From: CAZHHH01 sp052400685
GTDB taxonomy: Bacteria > Bacteroidota > Bacteroidia > Bacteroidales > Marinilabiliaceae
Length of the DNA stretch: 64,000 nt
Reading direction: 5' to 3' (one strand)
Assembly: GCA_052400685.1 (NCBI GenBank)
Contig: JBQTGJ010000002.1
Shown: piece by piece, positions 43,425 to 52,156 of the stretch
How positions within the stretch are numbered: the stretch's first letter is position 1
Layout: every line of letters begins with the position of its first letter
Translations under genes and position numbers: made by a program
The notes under the pieces: generated by a model
The model's database searches: none
What the model was told of the DNA's origin: nothing
The model's input: only the letters and a program-made list of their open reading frames with translations

Positions 43425-44174
43425 TCATGTTAATAAATTGCGAAAACGAAAATATTTATACGAAACCCAATCCCTAAAAAACAAAATAAAATTAACAACC
43501 GTTGGTACAGTTTGTAAGTTCTTACGAATTAAAAAAGTCTCAAAAATAGCCCTCGTAGAAAAACTTAAACCCCCTACTTCCATCCTTGCTATTCTTTCCG
43601 GTAAAAAAAAAGTTCTTAAATCGCCCCTTTTTCGTAATAACAATTCATAGTCAGCACATATTTTGTATGAAAGGTCATATTCGCCCACTTCATTAAAAAG
43701 TCTTCGTGAATGCAATGAGCCAACATGAGCAACAGTCATAGTTCTTCTCATATATCTCCATTCACCAGAACCACCTAAAAGTTTCAATAATTTCCCGTCA
43801 TTATCTACGTACTCGTTAAACGCACATATATAGTCGTAAGAATAAATATTTGGCCTTGAAATGACATTTAAAAACTTTTCGATTGCGTTAGTCAACAATA
43901 TATCATCCGCGCCAATAAACATTATCCACTTCCCATTTGATAATCGTACACCTTTGTTCCAAGCATCATATACTCCGGCATCATTCTCAGAAACAAAAAC
44001 GTCAATCCAACGACTATAAGACTTAATAATATCCAAAGTTGAATCAGTAGAGCCTCCATCAATTAATACAAGTTCGCAAAGTTCATTTTTTTGTTGAACT
44101 ATAGAAGATAAACATCGTTCCAATTTATCGGAAGCATTATATGTTGCTATTACAATCGAAATTATTTTCTCCAT
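43425..44174 (-). CDS. GT2-family glycosyltransferase
   Basis: A 249-residue GT-A enzyme. The N-terminus has the GT2 pattern ISIVIATYNASDKLERCLSS followed by LVLIDGGSTDSTLDIIKSY and the D-x-D-like site in WIMFIGADDILL (Asp-Asp near residue 92). VSENDAGVYDAWNKGVRLSN is the typical stretch before it. It resembles WcaA-type transferases that add a side sugar to lipid-linked repeat units. There are no membrane segments. It stands alone with gaps of about 130-170 bp on both sides. Confidence 0.87.
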   Translation of the reverse strand: MEKIISIVIATYNASDKLERCLSSIVQQKNELCELVLIDGGSTDSTLDIIKSYSRWIDVFVSENDAGVYDAWNKGVRLSNGKWIMFIGADDILLTNAIEKFLNVISRPNIYSYDYICAFNEYVDNDGKLLKLLGGSGEWRYMRRTMTVAHVGSLHSRRLFNEVGEYDLSYKICADYELLLRKRGDLRTFFLPERIARMEVGGLSFSTRAIFETFLIRKNLQTVPTVVNFILFFRDWVSYKYFRFRNLLT

Positions 44175-44340
44175 TACGTTAATATAATCTATTGATTCCA
44201 GACAACCCGGAAAATTAAAATTCTTTTAAACCTAAAACAACAAATAAATTAAGGAACTCAAACAGTTATAAATGATTTTAAACGCAGCTAATAATTGCTT
44301 ATTTGTTTAGAAAAGTAGTGCTGTTCTATGTTTCCTAATC

Positions 44341-45543
44341 TCAAGCATTAATTGCGTGCGCATCAGCAGAATATAAACCCCTCTTCCCAAACAAAAGAGT
44401 TGATAAAGGGAAAAGATAAAAAAAGGATGTCTGAGTTATAGGCTCAGCAGTGAAGGATAAAAAACTAATTATACAAAATGAAAAAGCAAATGACTTAGTT
44501 AAAAACAGCGGCGATTTATAAAAAAAATAATATAACAACAGCCCAAAAAACAAACCCCAGAGCAAAAAAACTTCTAAAAATCCATTAAGGTATCCATCAC
44601 TAATAAAGCCATCATAAGCACTATATTGATTTTGATCTGCAACACTAAAAAAAGTATTAGACTTAACTTCTTTCACAATAGGAATACTATTAATTTTCAA
44701 AACATTTACACCAAGAAAAGGAGAATCCTTTATTAAAGCAGCTCCTATATACAAGTCTCTAGATCTGGCTAGTCCAGACAACATTTTATCACCTGAAAAT
44801 TTTTCCTGAATATTACTTAGAACTAATGGAAATAATAAAAACGAGACTAAGCCAACAATAGGCAATATAATAAACTTACGTTTGCTATAGATTATTAGAT
44901 TAAAAACATTTAAAGTCAACAGAATATATCCATTGGTTGAGAAAGTCGAAATTATACACAACCCTATTAATCCCAATTTAAACAATCTTTCCTTTTTGAA
45001 AACTGACATTAAAAAATATAGATTTAAAAAAAGCTGCCAATTCCCAGGTTCCCATGCTAACCCTTGAACCCTATAAAACCCAGGAAAGAACTCAACTCTA
45101 TTAAAATAAAATAAATAAATAAAAGTTTTGGGTTTCATTCCTAAATCAGTAGTTATTAAACTAGACTGAAATAACACATTAACTAAAATATGACCTAAGG
45201 AATAGAAAAAAAGAATTGTAAGAAACTTATATAAATCATCGAAAAAGAGAGTAGTGTCATTACGATAGTTTAAAAGGAAGACTGAAGTCGCAAAAAAGAC
45301 CAAAAACATGTATAAAACCCATGTATAATCATAAAACATAGATTTTAAAATCACTAGCGCAAAAAAGAAAAATAAAAAATAGGGTGTTTTTTTTAAATAC
45401 TTAATATTTACATTTTTAATATTTTGTATATTGATAACCAGTAGTAATAACATTAGAAACCATCCTTGGCCTTGGAAAAAAGAGATTCCACAACTTTGCA
45501 TAAAAATTAAAAATAAGGATAGGATTCTTTTATTTACTTTCAT
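44341..45543 (-). CDS. Wzy-like polysaccharide polymerase (polytopic membrane protein)
   Basis: A 400-residue protein with about ten to eleven hydrophobic segments spread over its length, for example YFLFFFFALVILKSMF, FYSLGHILVNVLF, IILPIVGLVSFLLFPLVL and LLWGLFFGLLLYYFF. A periplasmic loop with VQGLAWEPGNWQLFLNLYFL and another with RSRDLYIGAALIKDSPFLGV fit the pattern of O-antigen polymerases and ligases, which have low sequence identity. Since the locus has two flippases and Wzz but no other candidate, it most likely polymerises the repeat unit at the outer face of the inner membrane. The assignment rests on topology and context. Confidence 0.7.
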   Translation of the reverse strand: MKVNKRILSLFLIFMQSCGISFFQGQGWFLMLLLLVINIQNIKNVNIKYLKKTPYFLFFFFALVILKSMFYDYTWVLYMFLVFFATSVFLLNYRNDTTLFFDDLYKFLTILFFYSLGHILVNVLFQSSLITTDLGMKPKTFIYLFYFNRVEFFPGFYRVQGLAWEPGNWQLFLNLYFLMSVFKKERLFKLGLIGLCIISTFSTNGYILLTLNVFNLIIYSKRKFIILPIVGLVSFLLFPLVLSNIQEKFSGDKMLSGLARSRDLYIGAALIKDSPFLGVNVLKINSIPIVKEVKSNTFFSVADQNQYSAYDGFISDGYLNGFLEVFLLWGLFFGLLLYYFFYKSPLFLTKSFAFSFCIISFLSFTAEPITQTSFFYLFPLSTLLFGKRGLYSADAHAINA

Positions 45544-45614
45544 ATGTTAATTATCGATGGCTTTTGAGATCAAAAAACATTCAAATTATTTAATTAAAAC
45601 AATAGATTAAATTA

Positions 45615-46232
45615 TTATTTAATTTTTCGAATAAACTTAGCGGGATTTCCGGCCCAAATTTCTTCGGGAGGAACATTCTTGGTTAACACACTTCCAGCAC
45701 CGACAATAGAATTTGCTCCAATATTTATGCCTTTTAAAATCATACAATTAGCCCCAATAAAAACATTATCCCCAATAACAATAGGGGAACTTTTTTGTCT
45801 TATTTTATCAAGCCCGTTAAGCCTATCCGCGACATTTAAAGAGTGTTCATCAGTATCTCGTATTTGCGTTCCAACACCAAGCAAAACATTATTTCCTATA
45901 GTTATATGTTCCTGACAAATAATCGTTACATCACTCAGCCCAACACTATTACCAATGATTAACTCTCCTTTGTTTCTAACATCAATCTTACATTTCCCAT
46001 TAATGCCTGACGCACAGAATTTTGCCCCATTGTGCATTTTCAAGCCTCTTCCAATAGAGCATTTGCCCTTCAATGATATATTTATAATGGGAAATCCGAA
46101 ACTCTCAAAAGAAGAAAATTTAACACCATTTACAATGAACATAAAAACAACATAAAGCCAACTTAGCTCCTTTATAACAAAACGGAAACTTAAACGAACT
46201 ACTTTCCAAATTATACGAATGCTAATAATCAT
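45615..46232 (-). CDS. Serine-acetyltransferase-like hexapeptide acyltransferase
   Basis: A 205-residue LbH-fold acyltransferase. After an N-terminal hydrophobic/basic region, hexapeptide repeats run from about residue 50: GELIIGNSVGLSDVTIICQE, ITIGNNVLLGVGTQIRDTDE with H, then SPIVIGDNVFIGANCMILKG and INIGANSIVGAGSVLTKNVP. The IRDTDEHSL loop carries the likely catalytic His. It ends with VPPEEIWAGNPAKFIRKI, the usual tail. It probably acetylates a sugar of the second polysaccharide. It overlaps the preceding gene by 4 bp (ATGA), so the two are translationally coupled. Confidence 0.85.
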   Translation of the reverse strand: MIISIRIIWKVVRLSFRFVIKELSWLYVVFMFIVNGVKFSSFESFGFPIINISLKGKCSIGRGLKMHNGAKFCASGINGKCKIDVRNKGELIIGNSVGLSDVTIICQEHITIGNNVLLGVGTQIRDTDEHSLNVADRLNGLDKIRQKSSPIVIGDNVFIGANCMILKGINIGANSIVGAGSVLTKNVPPEEIWAGNPAKFIRKIK

Positions 46233-47482
46233 AAAGCATCAAAAAAATTAAAATATGATAACGAAATATTCTTTACACTACAGGCTTGACTCCAAATAGC
46301 TTCTGAATCATAAGAGCTATATAAATTAAGAAACCCACTCAGACTATTAAAGGATTTCATTGGTATGTTTAAAAACTTGTCTTCCTCAATATTCTTTAAA
46401 TATCTATAGACTCTATGCTTAAAATAACACAATTCATAAAGCATTGTTGAATTAGAAATTAGAGAAAAATCAACAGATTCAATATATTCAGTTATTGGCA
46501 ACGATTTGTCAAAATTACCATCACAAAAATTAAAATCTATATATTCATTATATTCGTTTCCTTTAAATGCTGGATGAAATCTTAAAATATAATGGTACCC
46601 GGATATTTTGCAAAATTCATTAGCAATTAGTATCATTCGATGATTATTGTCGGCAGTAAAACGACCATCCAATATTATTCCAAAAACAGTATTCTTATTC
46701 TCAGTTAAATTCAAGCTATAATCCTCATAACCAATACACTTTGGTATACCTAAAACACGAATTCGTTTTGCGTCTATACCTGCTTTCAAAGCCTCAATTT
46801 TGGTTGCTTCATTCCAAACTAGTAAATAATCACTTATACTATTATTAAGCTCAAGTCCACTAAAATCAATATTCATGGAATTTGATTTTCCCGCTACAAC
46901 AACACCGTGTTGCAAGGTACATGTTTTAACCCCTCTATGTTTAAACGTCTGTATAATAAAATTATCAAGATAAGATGCGTCGTACATTACCACAACAGCC
47001 TTATAGTTTTTAAAATTCAAACCTTTAATATACGAGCTTAAAAAAAATATATCAATAAACTGACCTATAATATTCAATTTATCAGAATAGCATAGATTCG
47101 TTTTTTTCAAAGTTAAGTACCAATCTATTAATAAATAGGACAAGCGTATTGGAGGAAAAGCTGGATAAATTCGCTTAAATTTTCTATAAATAAAAACAGC
47201 CCTATTTGCCGTCAAACTATACACAGATTTAAACATATTCCATAAATCCTGCCTTTTTGTATCATGAGAATAAAAAAATAAAATATCAGAACTTTCATTA
47301 TCAATGAACTCAAATATTCTCTTTCGAAACAATATTTTCCCAATTAAATTTAAACAAGGGAACTTATCATCATAAATATTGGTTCTCACTGATTCGGAGA
47401 GATGGTATAACAAACTTGAAATATCATAATTCTCAAGCATCTTGAATTTTAGAGATTCCACCTCATCCTTAATCTGGCTCAT
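46229..47482 (-). CDS. GT-B-like transferase of unknown family, candidate nonulosonic-acid transferase
   Basis: A 417-residue predicted cytoplasmic protein that I cannot place in a named family with certainty. Motifs seen in order: YDASYLDNFIIQTFKHRGVK with TCTLQHGVVV (Q-H-G), DYLLVWNEATKIEALKAGI, IRVLGIPKCIGY, FGIILDGRF, HYILRFHPAFKG (H-P) and VDFSLISNSTMLYELCYF (S-N-S-T). The H-P and Ser/Thr motifs in this spacing are shared by bacterial sialyltransferases, GT52-like enzymes and CDP-glycerol transferases, which bind CMP- or CDP-linked donors. It is encoded directly after the CMP-nonulosonate synthetase gene (2-bp gap), so transfer of that sugar is the most likely job; this is inference. Confidence 0.6.
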   Translation of the reverse strand: MSQIKDEVESLKFKMLENYDISSLLYHLSESVRTNIYDDKFPCLNLIGKILFRKRIFEFIDNESSDILFFYSHDTKRQDLWNMFKSVYSLTANRAVFIYRKFKRIYPAFPPIRLSYLLIDWYLTLKKTNLCYSDKLNIIGQFIDIFFLSSYIKGLNFKNYKAVVVMYDASYLDNFIIQTFKHRGVKTCTLQHGVVVAGKSNSMNIDFSGLELNNSISDYLLVWNEATKIEALKAGIDAKRIRVLGIPKCIGYEDYSLNLTENKNTVFGIILDGRFTADNNHRMILIANEFCKISGYHYILRFHPAFKGNEYNEYIDFNFCDGNFDKSLPITEYIESVDFSLISNSTMLYELCYFKHRVYRYLKNIEEDKFLNIPMKSFNSLSGFLNLYSSYDSEAIWSQACSVKNISLSYFNFFDAL

Positions 47483-47484
47483 AA

Positions 47485-48654
47485 CTAAATATAATTATTC
47501 TTTAAAATATAATTATCCACAAAATACCGTATAACTCCACCTCCCCCATTGCGAGGTAAAATGAGCACGTCATAAATATGTTTAATCACATCATCCCCAT
47601 CTGCAGGACAAGCTGCTAAGCCGACACTGGAAAGCAATTCCAAACAATTAATATCATCTCCGACATAAGCCACTTCATCGAGCGTGACACCTTCCTTTTC
47701 ACATATTTCGCGTGCCGCAGCCAGTTTCCCGCCATCCCTTTTACCCTGAACCAGGTAATCAACTTTCAATTTACGGGCCCGGTTTTCGACCATTTTAGTG
47801 TTTTCGGAAGTTATGATACCGGTTTTAATACCTGCCTCACGCAGCAACTGAAAAGCCATGCCATCGCGGGTATTAAACTTTTTCATTTCATCCCCGCTCT
47901 CGGAATAATACATTCCGCCATCGGTAAGAACCCCATCCACATCGGTTAAAAACAACCTGATTTTCTTTTTAGGCCGCTTCGAGAGGATGTGTTTCTGCAT
48001 CAAACTCTCAAGTACCGTCCAATCGTCTGGCTCATCAATTTCAGTGGCAGTGTATTCCGGCATTTCATAGATGCCAATTTTACCGGACAATCGGTTTTGA
48101 TGCTTCAAAATATGCCCAACTGTGTTGATATAAAAAGCACCATTCTCCATCAACTCACCGTCAAAATCCTGTCGTCGTGGCCGGTTCCTGTAATCATAGT
48201 TCTTTGATGAGCCATCGGCATTCCAGAAAAAGCGGTAATTACGCACACATGATAGCATGGAATCAAACGAGCTTTCAGAATAAATGGTCAACGCTTCTTC
48301 GAAATGATGAGTCTCGGTTAAAGGAGAGGTGGCCTGCACCAGCATAAAAATATCGTCGGATGCCAAGTCAGCGGCTTTGATGTATTCGAGCATAACACTC
48401 TCAGTACTGGCAGTATCAGAGGCATTTTCGGCCGAACGTTGATAAACCACCACCTTTTCAAAATCAAAAGAAGAAACCGTCTCCATGATCTCTTTCGAAT
48501 CGGTGGCCACTATAATTTGATCAACCTGCTGCGTACGCTGCAAAGCCTCAACATTCCAATACACCAATGGCTTTCCGCAAAACAACTTAATATTTTTAAA
48601 AGGTATTGATTTGCTGCCCCCCCTTACGGGTATAAAGGCAATTACTTTTCCCAT
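47485..48654 (-). CDS. neuA: CMP-nonulosonate cytidylyltransferase fused to a KdsC-like HAD phosphatase
   Basis: A 389-residue bifunctional enzyme. Residues 1-225 are the NeuA cytidylyltransferase: AFIPVRGGSKSIPFKNIKLF (P-loop-like start), VDQIIVATDS, DIFMLVQATSPLTETHHFEE and RQDFDGELMENGAFYI. Residues 230-389 are a HAD phosphatase of the KdsC type: IRLFLTDVDGVLTDGGMYYS (motif I with both Asp), KTGIITSENTKMVENRARKL, and DEVAYVGDDINCLELLSSVG. It should activate a nonulosonic acid with CTP, while the phosphatase half removes the 9-phosphate beforehand. Its 5' end overlaps neuB by 13 bp. The base composition is clearly less A+T-rich than that of the next genes. Confidence 0.9.
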   Translation of the reverse strand: MGKVIAFIPVRGGSKSIPFKNIKLFCGKPLVYWNVEALQRTQQVDQIIVATDSKEIMETVSSFDFEKVVVYQRSAENASDTASTESVMLEYIKAADLASDDIFMLVQATSPLTETHHFEEALTIYSESSFDSMLSCVRNYRFFWNADGSSKNYDYRNRPRRQDFDGELMENGAFYINTVGHILKHQNRLSGKIGIYEMPEYTATEIDEPDDWTVLESLMQKHILSKRPKKKIRLFLTDVDGVLTDGGMYYSESGDEMKKFNTRDGMAFQLLREAGIKTGIITSENTKMVENRARKLKVDYLVQGKRDGGKLAAAREICEKEGVTLDEVAYVGDDINCLELLSSVGLAACPADGDDVIKHIYDVLILPRNGGGGVIRYFVDNYILKNNYI

Positions 48655-49520
48655 TTCACCTGATTTTTCTTAAGTTTTTCACGTTGCACAGATTCTATTT
48701 CCAGAATATCTGTCTTTTTATAGGTTAATGCCTGGTGTACAGCCTTGCAATCGCGCACCAATTTTCTCAATCCATCGGGTTCGAGCGATGCGGCATGGTC
48801 GGTTCCTTTCCAGGTTCTGTCCAACGTAAAATGACGTTCTATCCATTCGGCACCCAGTGCCACAGCAGCCGAATCAACGGCAATGCCCAGATGATGGCCT
48901 GAAAAACCTATCGCTTTAACCCGCTCTTTAAACCTTTGTTGCAATCGCTTAATTTCCAACAAACTGATATCTTCAAAAGGAACCGGATAACCGGAAGTAC
49001 AACTATATATGACCAAATCTTTATTTCGTCCTTTAGATTCAAAAAAGGAAACAATCTCCTCTTCTTCCTCGTGTGTCGTCATCCCAAAAGAGAGATGAAT
49101 TTCGCCATCATAATGATCACACAAATAAGTCAGCATGGGGCGATTTAAGTTACAGGCCGAAGGAATTTTTATTAGCTTCGGTTGAAGCGTCACAATCTCC
49201 TGTGCAGAAGTCAAATCCCACACCGAAGTGGAATAGACGACGCCGCTCTCTTCGCACCACTTTTTAAGCTGCTTGTGCTGATCAACATCCAGTTCAAGAA
49301 ATTCGCGGTGCGCACCATACGTCTCACCATAGGAATTGGCCGGGTTGGGATGCGGCGCATTATACTCCGTTTCGGTCAACAATTCCTTGTTGTTACGTTT
49401 TTGAAATTTAACCACATCCGCCTTACAAAAAAGAGCCGCAGTGACTATCATTTCTTTGGCTATATCCATATCTCCTTTATGATTACAGCCGATTTCTGCT
49501 ATTACCTGTGGTGTTTTCAT
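48642..49520 (-). CDS. neuB: NeuB-family nonulosonic acid (9-phosphate) synthase lacking the SAF domain
   Basis: A 292-residue TIM-barrel enzyme that condenses PEP with a six-carbon sugar or its 6-phosphate. NeuB landmarks: IAEIGCNHKGDMDIAKEMI, CKADVVKFQKRNNKELLT, PKLIKIPSACNLNRPMLTYL, IGFSGHHLGIAVDSAAVALG and AEWIERHFTLDRTWKGTDHA. It stops at about the end of the barrel. The C-terminal antifreeze-like SAF domain of E. coli NeuB (about 345 residues) is absent, as in some 9-phosphate synthases of Bacteroidetes and animals. No epimerase (NeuC) gene is present in the window, so a substrate such as mannose-6-phosphate is possible, giving KDN-9-phosphate. It overlaps the neuA-phosphatase gene. Confidence 0.88.
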   Translation of the reverse strand: MKTPQVIAEIGCNHKGDMDIAKEMIVTAALFCKADVVKFQKRNNKELLTETEYNAPHPNPANSYGETYGAHREFLELDVDQHKQLKKWCEESGVVYSTSVWDLTSAQEIVTLQPKLIKIPSACNLNRPMLTYLCDHYDGEIHLSFGMTTHEEEEEIVSFFESKGRNKDLVIYSCTSGYPVPFEDISLLEIKRLQQRFKERVKAIGFSGHHLGIAVDSAAVALGAEWIERHFTLDRTWKGTDHAASLEPDGLRKLVRDCKAVHQALTYKKTDILEIESVQREKLKKNQVKWEK

Positions 49521-49593
49521 AGTGTTATATTATATTCATTAAAAGACAATAAATAATCATGCATTAATCGTCACAAATAAGCGATTATAAAAC

Positions 49594-50811
49594 CTAATAC
49601 TTTTCTATCCTGATTGGTAATTGTTCTCCATTCCTTCGCCGAAACAAAAATGGCCAAAGCAGCTTACATCTGCCCAATTCAATAATAATTAATGATTTTA
49701 CAAATCCCATTAAATTTTTAAACGAAAACGAGCCTCTTGTTTTTCCTTTATGTTCGGGAACCGGAAGGCCTAAACGCTTCATCATACTTAATTTGTGAGG
49801 GTATTGTACTTCTCTGTCAAAAAGAATTTTAAAAAACTTAGCAACAGTATCAGGATTGGGGCCATCAAGCAATTGAATTCGCTTTTTCTCCTTCATATCG
49901 GACAAAAGACCTGAAATTTCCTTATTTCTCGAGATGCAAAATGTCGCGCCTTTTGTTTCATTCTGAAGGAAATAAGCATCTCCGAAAACAATATCGGCTG
50001 ATTTCCCAAATGGGTCATTACAAATAAAACAACGTCGGTTTTTAAAATACAACCCATAACCGGTCGCCCATGTTTTTCTATAGGGTGTAAATAATTTCTC
50101 TTTTTTTTGATCGTTACTAAACATCATTTCCCCCGGCCAGCCATTACCCCTGTACAAGACAGAATCCCAATCAGGAAACTTTAAATTGGCCGATAAGAAA
50201 TCGGTAGCAGTATAAGACGGCGTATGATTACACAACAACGCAAAATAAAACTTAATTTTCCGTTGTGCCGATGCCCTCTTTCCCGCATAAGCCTTCAAGG
50301 CATTTATTTGACATGGAAGTCCCAATACCGCAACCGTCCCCTTGATCTGCTTCAAAGGCCCTAATATCTCGCCAACAGGTACGGGACAATATTTTGAAGT
50401 TTTGCAATCGCGCACGACGTCAGAGTCGTTCGTAAAAAAACACCTGGGCTTATCATGTTTCATACGGTTACTCACAACACTAACAAAATCAACAATATTT
50501 TGATCCAACAAAAAACAGAGTAACTCTGTAACCACCCCTCCCGAAGCTGAATTCAATCGAATAGATTCATCATTGGAATACCCGTAATTAAAAACCTCTT
50601 CTTTTGAAGAATAGTCCTTCAGATCAGTAACGCCCGGACATAGCTCATAACAAAGCCCACAATCGGTACAGGTATTTTTATCAATCACCGGCTTAAAAAA
50701 ACCGTGATTGTCCACATCGTAACGAATAGATTGATGCGGACACACGCCTACACAAAAACCACAACTTGAACAAAGCTTCTGTTTATATGCTGTCTCAACA
50801 TTTAGTTTCAT
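49594..50811 (-). CDS. FrhB-like iron-sulphur protein (coenzyme F420 hydrogenase beta-subunit family)
   Basis: A 405-residue protein with two N-terminal 4Fe-4S motifs: CSSCGFCVGVCP (about 15-26) and CTDCGLCYELCP (about 47-58). The FrhB/FdhB domains follow, with LNSASGGVVTELLCFLLDQ, VAVLGLPCQINALKAYAGK and CFICNDPFGKSADIVFGDAY. The Cys residues in the last motifs are conserved in the family. In bacterial capsule loci such genes occur next to polysaccharide pyruvyl transferases, as here (61 bp upstream), but their job there is not established. Reduction of a sugar or a flavin-dependent step is possible. Bacteroidetes have no F420 system of the methanogen type, so the family name does not describe the function. 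Confidence 0.85.
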   Translation of the reverse strand: MKLNVETAYKQKLCSSCGFCVGVCPHQSIRYDVDNHGFFKPVIDKNTCTDCGLCYELCPGVTDLKDYSSKEEVFNYGYSNDESIRLNSASGGVVTELLCFLLDQNIVDFVSVVSNRMKHDKPRCFFTNDSDVVRDCKTSKYCPVPVGEILGPLKQIKGTVAVLGLPCQINALKAYAGKRASAQRKIKFYFALLCNHTPSYTATDFLSANLKFPDWDSVLYRGNGWPGEMMFSNDQKKEKLFTPYRKTWATGYGLYFKNRRCFICNDPFGKSADIVFGDAYFLQNETKGATFCISRNKEISGLLSDMKEKKRIQLLDGPNPDTVAKFFKILFDREVQYPHKLSMMKRLGLPVPEHKGKTRGSFSFKNLMGFVKSLIIIELGRCKLLWPFLFRRRNGEQLPIRIEKY

Positions 50812-50872
50812 GAACTTCTTATTTTAGCGAGAGCAAACGCTACTCTTTCGTTATTCTCGCTTCCAAACATTA

Positions 50873-52156
50873 TTAAAAATCACCTAAAAACGCCACATTT
50901 TCAATGGCCCTACCCGACAAAACAGACAATTTTTCATTAAGAAGACGCTTCACCTGAAGTTTCTCCTGAATAATTTTCTTAACCTCATTAACCATTTCAT
51001 CTATGTGAATGGGGAATGTATTCACCTCGTAAAAAGAGTAGGGATAATCCAGTAAAGTGTACAACGATTTTGTTTTATGACTGTCAGAACCCCACAACAG
51101 AATGGGCGTATTGGCCAAAACACTTAAGATGGAAGCGTGCCATCTTCCGGAGACAAATATTTCAGCCCCCTGCAACACATAAAACAGATCGTGGTAAGAG
51201 CAATTCTTCAAATTAACGATACCAATGTTAGTATTCCTAACCACTTTATTAACATCGCTGTTACCACCATTATAACCATCCACAAAAATAATCTGGGGCA
51301 TTACATCCTTAAGTTTCTCTATCAATTCACTCAAAACCTTAACAACATCCCATTTAACCTGATTATACATATTTTTAATGCCGGACGAATCACCAATGCA
51401 AATATAAGGTTTTGAAAAATCAATTTGCCGCAGCAGTTTAGCTGAGGGTTGCCAATTTTGAATCGGCTGATAACCAAATAAAGCATCAGGAACAAACACG
51501 CCATTATCAACCCCCACTTCCTGCAATTTAGCCAACGAAAGCGTTTCACGAACATACACCTTATCCAGACCAGGATAAACTTTCTCAATCATCTCAAAAA
51601 CATCCTTATTGGCCGGATCGACAGTATGATTAACCATAAACGTTTTCTTCTGAAACTTTTCTTTGGCCAACCATGCCATAAATAAAATGTAAAGCCCTCC
51701 ATTTCGGTACTTGCCATACTTGTCAACACCATTAACAATGTTCCCTTCGCCATTTATGTAAACCATATCAGCCCACTCAAGCATCCGCTTTTCGAAACCC
51801 AGAATTTCACCCTTTTGTAAACGCGCATAATACTCATCATATAAAGAAACTTTATACGGAACATAACTTGATGATTTTTTTGCTGAAAAAAGAAGTTGCT
51901 TTACCAAACGCCGTAAAAATATAGGCAAAACTTTTTTTGCCACTAATTTCACCATCCCTTTTATTTTTGTTGCAACACCGTCTGATGAAGCAGGCCAGCC
52001 GGAGACAGGCGTTGGGAAATATAAACTTCTATAGTCTATATATTGAATTTCCGCATCAGGAATGGCCTGAACCAACATATTGTTCAACGTTTCGGTAGTT
52101 GCTATCGCCCCGTAATTATTTGCTGTTCGTAAATCACCTACAAATAAAATCTTCAT
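50873..52156 (-). CDS. Polysaccharide pyruvyl transferase family protein
   Basis: A 427-residue predicted cytoplasmic enzyme of the pyruvyl transferase family (PF04230, CsaB-like). Seen: MKILFVGDLRTANNYGAIAT at the N-terminus with the usual N-x-G start, VYINGEGNIVNGVDKYGKYR with the family G-E-G, KVYVRETLSLAKLQEVGVD, YICIGDSSGIKNMYNQVKWD and AEIFVSGRWHASILSVLANT, whose G-R-x-H motif is the hallmark. It adds a pyruvate ketal from PEP to a sugar of the repeat unit. Its start overlaps the downstream end of the second flippase gene by 4 bp, so they are translated together. The neighbouring FrhB-like gene is a frequent partner. Confidence 0.88.
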   Translation of the reverse strand: MKILFVGDLRTANNYGAIATTETLNNMLVQAIPDAEIQYIDYRSLYFPTPVSGWPASSDGVATKIKGMVKLVAKKVLPIFLRRLVKQLLFSAKKSSSYVPYKVSLYDEYYARLQKGEILGFEKRMLEWADMVYINGEGNIVNGVDKYGKYRNGGLYILFMAWLAKEKFQKKTFMVNHTVDPANKDVFEMIEKVYPGLDKVYVRETLSLAKLQEVGVDNGVFVPDALFGYQPIQNWQPSAKLLRQIDFSKPYICIGDSSGIKNMYNQVKWDVVKVLSELIEKLKDVMPQIIFVDGYNGGNSDVNKVVRNTNIGIVNLKNCSYHDLFYVLQGAEIFVSGRWHASILSVLANTPILLWGSDSHKTKSLYTLLDYPYSFYEVNTFPIHIDEMVNEVKKIIQEKLQVKRLLNEKLSVLSGRAIENVAFLGDF

